Shown here in pieces: positions 33,822-40,280 of a stretch of DNA of 40,280 nt; position 1 is the first letter of the stretch, and every line of letters begins with the position of its first letter. The position numbers and the translations under genes are program-made. This DNA is from Deltaproteobacteria bacterium (GTDB lineage Bacteria; Myxococcota_A; Polyangia; HGW-17; JAJRWW01): NCBI GenBank assembly GCA_029938605.1, contig JAOZUO010000050.1, forward strand, positions 4,061 to 44,340, given 5' to 3'. The notes below the pieces were generated by a model. It saw only the letters and a program-made list of their open reading frames with translations. It was not told the origin of the DNA and did no database searches.

Positions 33822-35323
33822 AACAGATTAGTATCGACCCCATCACCCGGCTCGAAGGTCACGGCCGCATTGATATTTTTCAGGATGACGACGGCAACGT
33901 GACCGAGTGCTACCTCGTAATTCCGGAGCTGCGCGGCTTCGAGAAGTTCCTCGAGGGGCGACCGGTGGAGGAGATGCCGAGGATCACCTGCCGCATCTGC
34001 GGCGTGTGCCCCGAGGCGCACTCCACCTGTAGCGCCAAGGCCGTGGACGCGGTGTACGGGGTGACGATTCCGCCCACGGCGGATCTGATCCGGCGGCTAC
34101 AGTACAACGCCTTCTCCGCCGGGGATCACGCCACCCATTTCTACGCCCTCGGCGGTCCGGACTTCATCCTGGGACCGGACGCACCGCCGGCCCAGCGGAA
34201 CCTACTGGGCGTCATCAAGAAGGTGGGCGCCGAGCTGGCGGGCAAGGTCATCGAGATGCGCAAGCAGTCGCATGAGGTGGCCGAGATGCTCGGCGGGCGC
34301 CGAATCCACCCCGTGGGCATGGTGGCCGGAGGGCAGTCCCGGGCGGTGACGCCCGAAATGCAGCAGCGCCTCACGGAGATCGGTGACTACCTGGTGGCCT
34401 TCAGCCAGACCACCCAGGACATCTTCGCCGACATCGTCCTGGGCAACAGCGGCTATGTGGAGCTCATCCAGAGCGACGCCTACCGGAGCGAGACCCACTA
34501 CATGTCCCTGGTCAACGACGACGACCAGTTGGACGTGTACGGCGGCCACCTGCGGGTGGTCTCTCCCGAGGGGGAGGTCGTGAGCCGGTTCCATCCCAGC
34601 GAGTACCTGGACCACATCGCCGAGCGCGTGGAACCGTGGAGCTACATGAAGTTCCCGTACCTGAAGCAAGTGGGCTGGAAAGGGCTCACCGATGGCGCGG
34701 ATTCAGGCGTGTATCGGGTGGGGCCCCTGGCCATGCTCAACGCAGCGGAGTCCATGCAGACTCCGCTGGCCCAGGCCGAGTACGAGAAGTTCTATGACAC
34801 CCTGGGCCCCAAGCCCGTGCACGCCACCCTCGCCTACCACTGGGCGCGGATCATCGAGATGCTCCAGTGCGCCGAGCTGGTCCAGCGGTTCTCCAGGGAT
34901 GAGCGCTTGACGGATCCGCATGTGCGTGACGTACCGCAGTCGACGCCCACCTCGGGTGTGGGCTGCGTGGAGGCCCCCCGCGGCATTTTGATCCACCACT
35001 ACGAGACCGACCCCGCCGGGATGATCCGGACGGCGAACCTCATCGTGGGCACCAACCACAACCACGCGCCCATCCAGCTCTCGGTGAAGCGGGCCGCCCA
35101 GTCGTTGCTCAAGGGCAAGTCCGATCCGGCCGAGCCACTCCTGAATCAGATCGAGATGGCCTTCCGCGCCTACGATCCCTGTCTCGCCTGCGCCACCCAC
35201 ACCCTGCCCGGCCGCCTCCCGCTCACGGTATCCCTCTATGGGCCCGGAGCGCAGCTCAAAAGGAGGATCACCCGCCTGCACGATGGCGAGGTCTCGGACG
35301 AGGCCATGGGGGGGGGCGAATGA
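33818..35323 (+). CDS. mvhA: MvhA-like large catalytic subunit of group 3c [NiFe]-hydrogenase
   Basis: 501 aa. Both nickel-binding motifs are intact: N-terminal C58-R-I-C61-G-V-C64 and C-terminal DPCLACATH (about 453-461). It also has ITRLEGHGR near the N terminus and RIHPVGMVAGG. It catalyses reversible H2 oxidation. About 40 residues follow the last His, the tail normally cut off by a dedicated endopeptidase after Ni insertion. Such a protease gene lies at 38524-39009. No hyp maturation genes are in the window. It overlaps both neighbours by ATGA, so subunits are made in step. Confidence 0.96.
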   Translation: MKQISIDPITRLEGHGRIDIFQDDDGNVTECYLVIPELRGFEKFLEGRPVEEMPRITCRICGVCPEAHSTCSAKAVDAVYGVTIPPTADLIRRLQYNAFSAGDHATHFYALGGPDFILGPDAPPAQRNLLGVIKKVGAELAGKVIEMRKQSHEVAEMLGGRRIHPVGMVAGGQSRAVTPEMQQRLTEIGDYLVAFSQTTQDIFADIVLGNSGYVELIQSDAYRSETHYMSLVNDDDQLDVYGGHLRVVSPEGEVVSRFHPSEYLDHIAERVEPWSYMKFPYLKQVGWKGLTDGADSGVYRVGPLAMLNAAESMQTPLAQAEYEKFYDTLGPKPVHATLAYHWARIIEMLQCAELVQRFSRDERLTDPHVRDVPQSTPTSGVGCVEAPRGILIHHYETDPAGMIRTANLIVGTNHNHAPIQLSVKRAAQSLLKGKSDPAEPLLNQIEMAFRAYDPCLACATHTLPGRLPLTVSLYGPGAQLKRRITRLHDGEVSDEAMGGGE

Positions 35324-37284
35324 CTACCGCTCGCGCCAGAGTGTACGTCTGTGAGTGCGGACCGATCCTCAAGGACGCCATGGATCTGGACGCGCTGTCC
35401 GAGCGCATAGGGGCCGATCCGGAGGTCAGTGAGGTCGTACGTTACGCCACACTCTGCTCGCCCGATGGCAAGGAGTGGCTCGCTCAGCAGATGGCGGAAC
35501 ACCCCGACGAGAGGGCGGTCATCGCCGCCTGCTCCCCACGGGAGCATGGTGAGACCTTCGCCGACGCGGCGCGCAAGGCCGGGATCAATCCCTACCTGAT
35601 CGGGCTGGCCTCCATCCGAGAGCAGGCCGTCTGGGTGACCCCCAACCGGGACGAGGCCCTGGAAAAGGCCCACCACCTGTTGTTGGCGACGCTGCGCCGA
35701 GTGGTGCGCCAGGAGCCCTTGGAAGAGAAGGACATCGACTGCCTCACCGATGTGCTCGTGCTGGGCGCCGGCGTGGCCGGGCTGACCGCGGCGAAGCTCC
35801 TGGCCGAGGCGGGTCGCAAGGTAACCCTCGTGGAGACCTCCCCCGCCGTGGGCGGACGGGCAGCGCTGCTTTCGGACATCTACCCCGGCGGGGAGTGCGC
35901 CTCCTGCGTGCTCGAGCCCATGATGGACGAAGTGCTGCACCACGACAATGTGGAGCTTTTCACCCAGTCCGTTCTGGATGAGCTGCTGGGGTTTCTGGGC
36001 AACTTCACCGCGCGGATACGCCGACAGGCTCGCCAGGTGGATCCCGAGGCCTGCTACGGCTGCCACACCTGTCACGAAGCGTGCCCCGTGACCATGGACA
36101 ATCCTTACGACGGTGGGTTGTCCCAGCACAAGGCGATCCACGTCCCCTACACCGGCGCGTTGCCCAACGTGTCGATGGTGAGCGAGGACCATTGTCTTCG
36201 CTTCGCCGATGAGGACTGCGACGCCTGCGTGAACGCCTGCCCCTTCGGCGCCATCGACTTCTCGGCCAGCGAATCCGTGGTGGAGCGACGGGTGGGGGCG
36301 GTCATATTGGCCACGGGTGGAGACTCGGAGCTGCCGGCCCGCTGGCAGGGAATCTGTGGGGTCATCGATGCCTCCACCTTGGAGCGATTGCTCAGCTCCG
36401 CGGGCCCCACGGGCGGCGCGGTCCACCTGCCGGATCTCCAGCCGCCGCGAACCGTCGCGCTGTTCCTCGACCCCGGGGATCCGCCAACCCCGGCCACCGC
36501 CGAGGACACCAAGCTGAGGACCCTCACGCTCAACAAGATTGTACACCAACTCCGCGAGAAGCTGCCGGAGGCCCAGCTCCACGAGCTGGCGTTCATCTAC
36601 GGTCCTCACTCGGCAGCAGGGGGCGGCTCCTCCACCAGGGGGCTCCGCAGACTGTGGCTGTCTCCCAGTGATCAGATCGGCCCCGTGGAGGAGGTACGCT
36701 CCGGGGTACGGATCAACTATACCCGGCGCGGTCTACCCGAGTCCCTGGACGTGGATCTGCTGGTGGTTCTGCCGCCGCTTCGTGGCGCCAAAACCAACGC
36801 GCTCCTGGGAGAGAAGATCGGTGTCTTGACCGGATCCCAAGGTTTCTTCGACCCGGCGGACCCGGTCCTGGAGCCCTATCGCGCTTCGATGGATGGAATC
36901 TACGTGGCGGGCTGTGCTCGGGCGCCCATGGACGTAGGCGAGACCGCGGCGGCCGCGGCGGCCACCACCGGAGGGGTGCTGTCGGCGTTGGTTCCGGGAC
37001 GTCGCCTCCGGCTGACCCCCATCAGCGCGTCGGTGGACCCCCAGCGCTGCGGACGGTGTCACAGTTGCGTGGTGGCGTGTCCCTTCCAGGCGATCCAGAT
37101 GGACCCGGAGACGGGGGCCGCCACCGTAAACGAGCTCCTGTGCCGGGGTTGCGGCTGCTGCGCCGCGGCGTGCCCGTGCGGCGCCATGACGGCCCAGCAC
37201 TTTACAGACGAACAGCTAACAGCCGAGCTCGGTGGACTCATCGATGACTTCGGCCCAACGATACCATCGGATAGTTCGCCCTGA
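35320..37284 (+). CDS. hdrA: HdrA-like FAD/iron-sulfur electron-bifurcating subunit
   Basis: 654 aa. Order: N-terminal HdrA domain with YVCECG, then the Rossmann FAD site VLVLGAGVAGLTAAKLLAEAG (about 144), the HdrA-specific cysteine loop GGECASCVLEPMMDE (about 190), an inserted two-cluster ferredoxin (CYGCHTCHEACP about 245, CDACVNACP about 300), further FAD-domain strands (GIYVAGCARAPMDVGET), and a C-terminal ferredoxin (CGRCHSCVVACP about 577, CRGCGCCAAACPCG about 608). In methanogens HdrA splits electrons from H2 between ferredoxin and HdrBC. Here HdrB and HdrC are absent from the window, so the second acceptor is unknown. It starts within mvhA (ATGA); a 40-bp gap follows before the TusA-like gene. 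Confidence 0.94.
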   Translation: MTTARARVYVCECGPILKDAMDLDALSERIGADPEVSEVVRYATLCSPDGKEWLAQQMAEHPDERAVIAACSPREHGETFADAARKAGINPYLIGLASIREQAVWVTPNRDEALEKAHHLLLATLRRVVRQEPLEEKDIDCLTDVLVLGAGVAGLTAAKLLAEAGRKVTLVETSPAVGGRAALLSDIYPGGECASCVLEPMMDEVLHHDNVELFTQSVLDELLGFLGNFTARIRRQARQVDPEACYGCHTCHEACPVTMDNPYDGGLSQHKAIHVPYTGALPNVSMVSEDHCLRFADEDCDACVNACPFGAIDFSASESVVERRVGAVILATGGDSELPARWQGICGVIDASTLERLLSSAGPTGGAVHLPDLQPPRTVALFLDPGDPPTPATAEDTKLRTLTLNKIVHQLREKLPEAQLHELAFIYGPHSAAGGGSSTRGLRRLWLSPSDQIGPVEEVRSGVRINYTRRGLPESLDVDLLVVLPPLRGAKTNALLGEKIGVLTGSQGFFDPADPVLEPYRASMDGIYVAGCARAPMDVGETAAAAAATTGGVLSALVPGRRLRLTPISASVDPQRCGRCHSCVVACPFQAIQMDPETGAATVNELLCRGCGCCAAACPCGAMTAQHFTDEQLTAELGGLIDDFGPTIPSDSSP

Positions 37285-37324
37285 AACGGACCTGGATGAC
37301 CACTGCGGAGACGGAGAAGAAATC

Positions 37325-37546
37325 ATGGCTACAACGAAATTGGATGCTCTCGGACTGCGGTGCCCGCAGCCCATCCTCAAGATCGCGGCGAAGTTGCCAG
37401 ACATACAGCCCGGAGACGTGCTCGAGGTTTCCGGGGACTGCCCCACCTTTGAGGCAGACGTACGGAAATGGTGCCAACGCATGCGCAAAACCCTGCTGGC
37501 CGTGAACCAGGAAGGGACCGCCAAGACCGCGGTGATACAGTTCTGA
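37325..37546 (+). CDS. TusA/SirA-like sulfur carrier protein
   Basis: 73 aa from ATG 37325 (GGAGA upstream). The signature LDALGLRCPQPILKIA holds the Cys-Pro motif whose Cys carries persulfide. The rest (LEVSGDCPTFEADVRKWC...) matches the family fold. TusA-like proteins also accompany Hdr-like complexes in sulfur-oxidising bacteria (sHdr-TusA). Its place directly after HdrA suggests sulfur transfer to or from this complex. A general thiolation or selenium-linked role (YedF) is the alternative. Confidence 0.9.
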   Translation: MATTKLDALGLRCPQPILKIAAKLPDIQPGDVLEVSGDCPTFEADVRKWCQRMRKTLLAVNQEGTAKTAVIQF

Positions 37547-37607
37547 TCACCCCCCCCCAAGGAAAGGACTAGGCGCCCAGCCGTGTCCATCGTGAATGGA
37601 GCAAGTA

Positions 37608-38432
37608 ATGGTCGACAACGCAGATGTATTGAAAAGTGAGCTATTCCAAAAGACCCTGGAGGTGTTCTCTACAGCCGCCGAGGGGGATCTCACAGGCAGG
37701 CTGGACCTGGGCTCGGACGACCCCGAAGTCCAGCAATTCCAGGCCAAAATCAACGAAATTCTGGGCCATTTCGAGGAGCGCACCGAGGAGTACCATAACA
37801 GCAGCATGGAGCTCGCCATGGGGCTGTCTGAGTGCTTCCAGGTCTTGGCGGACGTCCGCGAGGGCAACATGGAGTCGGTGGTGAGCGAAGCGACCACGGG
37901 GTCGTCCGAAGAGCTCATCGCCAAGCTCGGCATCGGGCTCAACGAAACCTTCGGAGAGATCCGGGAGCAGATCGACACCATCGAGCGCCAGCGGTACGCC
38001 ATCCGGGAACTCTCCACACCCATCCTGCAGCTCTGGGACAATGTGCTCGCCCTGCCCGTCATCGGCCTGGTGGACACCCGCCGCAGCGCGGACATCATGG
38101 AGCGCATGCTGGCCGAGATCGTGAGCCAGCAGTCTCAGTTCGTAATCCTGGACATCACGGGAGTCGACGTCGTGGATACCCGCACGGCAGACTACTTCAT
38201 CAAGGTGATCCGCGCGGCGGAGCTCCTGGGCGCCAAGTGCTTCCTCACGGGCATCCAGCCCGCGGTGGCCCAGACCCTGGTGGAGATCGGCGTGGATCTG
38301 TCCTCCCTCAAGACCCTGCGGAACCTCCAGGAGGGACTCAAGGAGTGTCTCCGCTCCTCGGCCGTCGAGAAAGCACGCAACACCCAGTTCGCCTCCATGG
38401 CCCTGTCCGGGGCCTCGATCTCGGAGCGGTGA
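37608..38432 (+). CDS. rsbR: RsbR-like stressosome protein (sensor plus STAS domain)
   Basis: 274 aa from ATG 37608 (GGAG at 37598). The C-terminal STAS domain has the RsbR motif STPILQLWDNVLALPVIG. Two conserved Thr occur, T157 in VDTRR and T191 in VVDTRTA, exactly 34 residues apart like T171 and T205 of Bacillus RsbRA, the RsbT target sites. The N-terminal 125 residues are not the usual globin-like RsbR domain. They read as a HAMP-like or helical dimerisation module (AEGDLTGRLDLGSDDPEVQQF...) with a repeat-like second part (VREGNMESVVSE). The signal sensed is unknown; a redox cue from the neighbouring Hdr/TusA is a guess. A fragment of rsbT follows immediately. Confidence 0.9.
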   Translation: MVDNADVLKSELFQKTLEVFSTAAEGDLTGRLDLGSDDPEVQQFQAKINEILGHFEERTEEYHNSSMELAMGLSECFQVLADVREGNMESVVSEATTGSSEELIAKLGIGLNETFGEIREQIDTIERQRYAIRELSTPILQLWDNVLALPVIGLVDTRRSADIMERMLAEIVSQQSQFVILDITGVDVVDTRTADYFIKVIRAAELLGAKCFLTGIQPAVAQTLVEIGVDLSSLKTLRNLQEGLKECLRSSAVEKARNTQFASMALSGASISER

Positions 38433-38509
38433 AACGGCTCATGGACGAGATGGAGGCCCTCCACCCCGAGCAGGGCGGTCTCGTCGTCATCGCCCGGAAG
38501 TTCTTATGA
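38429..38509 (+). pseudogene. C-terminal remnant of a second rsbT
   Basis: A 26-codon frame starts GTG in a GTGA overlap with the rsbR stop and reads VKRLMDEMEALHPEQ...VVIARKFL. Bacillus RsbT has GVKRLMDEF followed by about 20 residues ending in IKWLR, as I remember it. The intact RsbT here has SRRLM...TAEKYLL with almost the same spacing. The N-box and G1 box are missing. This is best explained by deletion of most of an rsbT that once followed rsbR. It may still be translated by coupling, but cannot be a kinase. Confidence 0.7.
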
Positions 38510-38543
38510 AGAGCTGGTTGCCCCTATGAAGAGCTGTTGCCCC
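38505..38543. repeat. Imperfect tandem duplication of about 20 bp
   Basis: TATGAAGAGCTGGTTGCCCC (38505-38524) is followed directly by TATGAAGAGCTGTTGCCCC (38525-38543). It spans the end of the rsbT remnant and the stop of the convergent protease gene. Confidence 0.85.
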
Positions 38544-39009
38544 CCCGCGCGAGGTCAATAGCGAGATTTGCCGCCGGCTCGATGGCTGCGGCGACCTTGT
38601 CGGTGCACTGCTCCCCGAACAGGCGAGGGTCCTGTACCTGGACCGCGACGATGACCACCCGCTCGGGCATGGGACGATTCAAGGTTCTCCCCAGCTCCAG
38701 GGCCGTGGGCAGATCAATCTGATGACCGGCCGCCAACCGCGCGGTGGGCGCGAAGTCCGTAATCTCGAGTTGTCTGACCTCGCCCGGCACCATGTCCGAC
38801 CACTCCACCGCGTCGATGATCACACAGGCTCCATAGCCCTCCAGCAGATCCATCAGCCCAAACCCGGCCAACTCGGCCTCCTCCACGTCAATGGGCTCAG
38901 AGGGGTCCAGTAGCTCACGCACCCGTCGAACGGCGTAGATACCCACCCCATCGTCGGACATGATGGTGTTCCCCAACCCCAGGACAAGCACGCGTTCGGA
39001 ACGGTTCAA
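38524..39009 (-). CDS. Hydrogenase maturation endopeptidase (HyaD/HoxW/FrcD type)
   Basis: 161 aa from TTG 39009 (GGAG 8 bp upstream). The family signature VLVLGLGNTIMSDDGVG and Ni-sensing acidic residues (E of VEEAELAGFGLMDLLEG, D of VIIDAVEW) are present, as is the AGHQIDLP loop. It clips the C-terminal tail of the large subunit once nickel is inserted. The MvhA-like subunit in this window has such a tail and no other protease is seen, so it is the likely substrate. It converges on the rsbT remnant; placement on the opposite strand means it is transcribed separately. Confidence 0.93.
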   Translation of the reverse strand: MNRSERVLVLGLGNTIMSDDGVGIYAVRRVRELLDPSEPIDVEEAELAGFGLMDLLEGYGACVIIDAVEWSDMVPGEVRQLEITDFAPTARLAAGHQIDLPTALELGRTLNRPMPERVVIVAVQVQDPRLFGEQCTDKVAAAIEPAANLAIDLARGGNSSS

Positions 39010-39056
39010 GACTGGTTCTCCTGCTGTGGGATCCGTTGGGGGCCGTCAACCATTGC

Positions 39057-39077
39057 GGGGTACGGGGTACGGGGTAC
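39057..39077. repeat. GGGGTAC tandem repeat (3 units)
   Basis: Three exact 7-bp units followed by a G7 run, in the 79-bp gap between the protease gene and the SRPBCC fusion gene. Confidence 0.9.
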
Positions 39078-39088
39078 GGGGGGGCGAG

Positions 39089-39961
39089 TCAGGCCTTGAT
39101 CTTGCTGCCCTTGGCCGGACAGGCGATGCGCTTGACCTTGGGCTGACCATTCCAGGACTTGGCGATGACGAGGAGCAAGGCGTTGTCGCCCGCTTCCGGC
39201 TCGAAGTCGCAACCGTCGTAGTCAAAGACAATGTCTCCCAACTCCGCATGAGTTACGTAGCCGAACCCCTGCTCCTTGGACCAGGACTTGATAACGCCGT
39301 GGGGGTCGGTGACGCCAAAGCCGCCATCGTCGAGCACTTTGTACTGCCCCTTGGCCATGGCATCCACGCCTCCGTAGGGGTCCGATGCGCCGTCGGCGGC
39401 GGCGGCGATCACGCCTGGGGGCTCAGCGGCTTGCGCCACCGGGGATGGCGCCGGGGGGGGAGGCGCAGGTGCAGGCGCAGCGGATACCGGCGGCGGCGCG
39501 GGCGGCGCAAGCGTGGGCGGCGCGGGTGGCGCGGGCGCGGGAGCTGCGGGTGGCTCGTACCGGTGGTGCTCCTCGGCCCAGACGCGCAGGCTCTGGGCCG
39601 TGTCTACCCAGCTCTGGAAAGCGGCCTGCTCCTCTTCGGGGGTGGAGGCGGGATAGTCCGCCTGGCTGACGGTCAGCCGGGTGCCCGCGGGATCATTCGC
39701 AAGCTCGAAGGCAATCTCCGTGTCACCAATCTTCAAGGCGACTACCTTGTCGGGCTCCAGTCGGGAAATCTCCGCCCAGACCACCGTCTGATGGCCCAGG
39801 TCGCCTTCCCCCTTCCCCCAACCACCGACCCACATACCACCGACCTTCGCGTCGATGACGGCCGTGCAACCCCACCAGGCGGTGAGTTGATCGGGGTCGA
39901 GCAGCGCTCGATAAAGAACCTTCGGTTCGCTAGCGATGGTAACATCCTGCGACAACGTCAT
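39089..39961 (-). CDS. SRPBCC (AHSA1-like) domain fused via Pro/Ala linker to a cold-shock-like domain
   Basis: 290 aa from 39961 (MTLSQDVTIASEPKVLYRALL), chosen for GGGAG upstream. Residues 1-140 are a START/Bet v1-like SRPBCC domain of AHSA1 type (ALLDPDQLTAWWG...GGMWVGGW, EPDKVVALKI). A Pro/Ala linker of about 70 residues follows. The C terminus (about 215-285) looks like an S1/cold-shock OB fold: GVIKSWSKEQGFGYVTH, GDIVFDYDG, AGDNALLLVIAKSWNGQPKVKRI. The RNP1-like KxxxGFGYV core supports nucleic-acid binding. Joining a lipid/ligand or Hsp90-activator-like fold to an OB fold is unusual. Function unknown. Confidence 0.82.
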   Translation of the reverse strand: MTLSQDVTIASEPKVLYRALLDPDQLTAWWGCTAVIDAKVGGMWVGGWGKGEGDLGHQTVVWAEISRLEPDKVVALKIGDTEIAFELANDPAGTRLTVSQADYPASTPEEEQAAFQSWVDTAQSLRVWAEEHHRYEPPAAPAPAPPAPPTLAPPAPPPVSAAPAPAPPPPAPSPVAQAAEPPGVIAAAADGASDPYGGVDAMAKGQYKVLDDGGFGVTDPHGVIKSWSKEQGFGYVTHAELGDIVFDYDGCDFEPEAGDNALLLVIAKSWNGQPKVKRIACPAKGSKIKA

Positions 39962-40044
39962 GGTGCGCTCCCTTTGGCAATGACTCCCCCAATGATAGAG
40001 CCGGCAGTCAAAATAGGGCAAGTTTCGCGACGTTGCCCTTGAGG

Positions 40045-40132
40045 TCCTATCCGCGGGTTCGGTGGATCCTATCCGCGGGCTCGGTGGATCCTATCCGCGG
40101 GCTCGGGGGATCCTACCCGCGCGTTCGGGGGA
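40045..40132. repeat. 22-bp tandem repeat, four units
   Basis: Units begin TCCTATCCGCGGG and end TCGGTGGA or TCGGGGGA. Units 1 and 2 differ at one base, unit 3 at one more, and unit 4 at several. The array separates two minus-strand genes and includes the stop codon and last residues of the gene at 40113-40280. Confidence 0.95.
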
Positions 40133-40280
40133 TCCATGCCCAGACCATCTCGCACTCAATGGTCTCGACTCCGGTCTCGTCCGTGGCGTGGACCTCCACT
40201 GTCACGCTCCCCCGCTCCAAGGAGCGCATCTCCTCCCGCTGACTCTCGGTCAGAGTGGCCACGGCGCGGATTGCGCCCCG
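40113..40280 (-). CDS. C-terminal part of a probable hotdog-fold (DUF4442-like) thioesterase (partial)
   Basis: An open frame enters from the right edge and ends with TAG (40115-40113). The 55 visible residues include LTESQREEMRSLERGSVTVEVHATDETGVE and EMVWAWIPR, which fit the last helix and two strands of DUF4442-type hotdog proteins (relaxed acyl-thioesterase-like). The last residues, IPRTRG, are coded by the 22-bp repeat array, so the end of the protein has been shaped by the repeat. Confidence 0.65.
   Translation of the reverse strand, partial: RGAIRAVATLTESQREEMRSLERGSVTVEVHATDETGVETIECEMVWAWIPRTRG

Noticed and set aside
37832-38509. 225-aa frame overlapping rsbR
   Set aside because: Only its last 26 codons, beyond the rsbR stop, resemble a protein (RsbT tail); the rest is an out-of-frame shadow of the STAS gene.

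Overview
The window is GC-rich, dense and bacterial. Its gene content points to a Myxococcota or deltaproteobacterial-type organism with anaerobic H2/redox metabolism. The signs are many secreted lipoproteins with MopE-like 'DxDGDGYG...DCDD' and 'CGDGxC...CPxDC' motifs, an imuA-imuB cassette, a Ser/Thr kinase fused to an AAA/TPR tail, candidate sigma-54 promoters, and a group 3c (Mvh-type) [NiFe]-hydrogenase. No rRNA, tRNA, CRISPR array or intact transposase was seen. The taxonomic suggestion is inference.

Layout. (1) 1-2665: end of a small subunit, a NuoF/HydB-like NADH-binding flavoprotein and a HoxU-like iron-sulfur protein, i.e. the diaphorase part of an NAD-linked complex cut by the left edge. 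(2) 2727-5922: thymidine kinase, a 211-bp REPIN/MITE-like inverted-repeat element, then imuA-imuB behind a LexA-box-like motif. (3) 6001-9690: MepA-type murein endopeptidase with a HEAT tail, a CBS-pair protein and an RCC1-repeat lipoprotein. (4) 9769-13575: four genes joined by ATGA/GTGA overlaps (membrane spermidine-synthase-like protein, membrane protein, secreted protein, lipoprotein). (5) 13602-22251: mostly lipoproteins of unknown function, plus a DUF1294 protein, an Hsp20 and a GH63-like glycosidase. Two of the lipoprotein genes share a duplicated 71-bp sigma-54-like promoter element. (6) 22361-26821: a Tat-signal protein ending in C-(SHG)14-SW, immediately downstream of a giant Cys-rich lipoprotein. 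(7) 27054-30428: large Ser/Thr kinase.

The most striking region is 30601-38432. A stressosome-type partner-switching set (RsbS, RsbT, PP2C phosphatase RsbX) runs with minimal gaps or overlaps into MvhD-MvhG-MvhA hydrogenase, an HdrA-like FAD/Fe-S protein, a TusA-like sulfur carrier and an RsbR-like STAS protein. Both RsbR phospho-Thr sites and the RsbS phospho-Ser are conserved. Directly after rsbR sits what looks like the last 26 codons of a second, deleted rsbT. A hydrogenase maturation protease follows on the opposite strand. I infer that H2/redox enzymology and a stressosome are co-expressed as one unit, so that one may control or sense the other. No sigma factor, anti-sigma factor, RsbU or HdrBC is visible here.

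The right end holds a SRPBCC-proline linker-cold-shock-like fusion, a 22-bp tandem repeat, and the end of a probable hotdog thioesterase gene.
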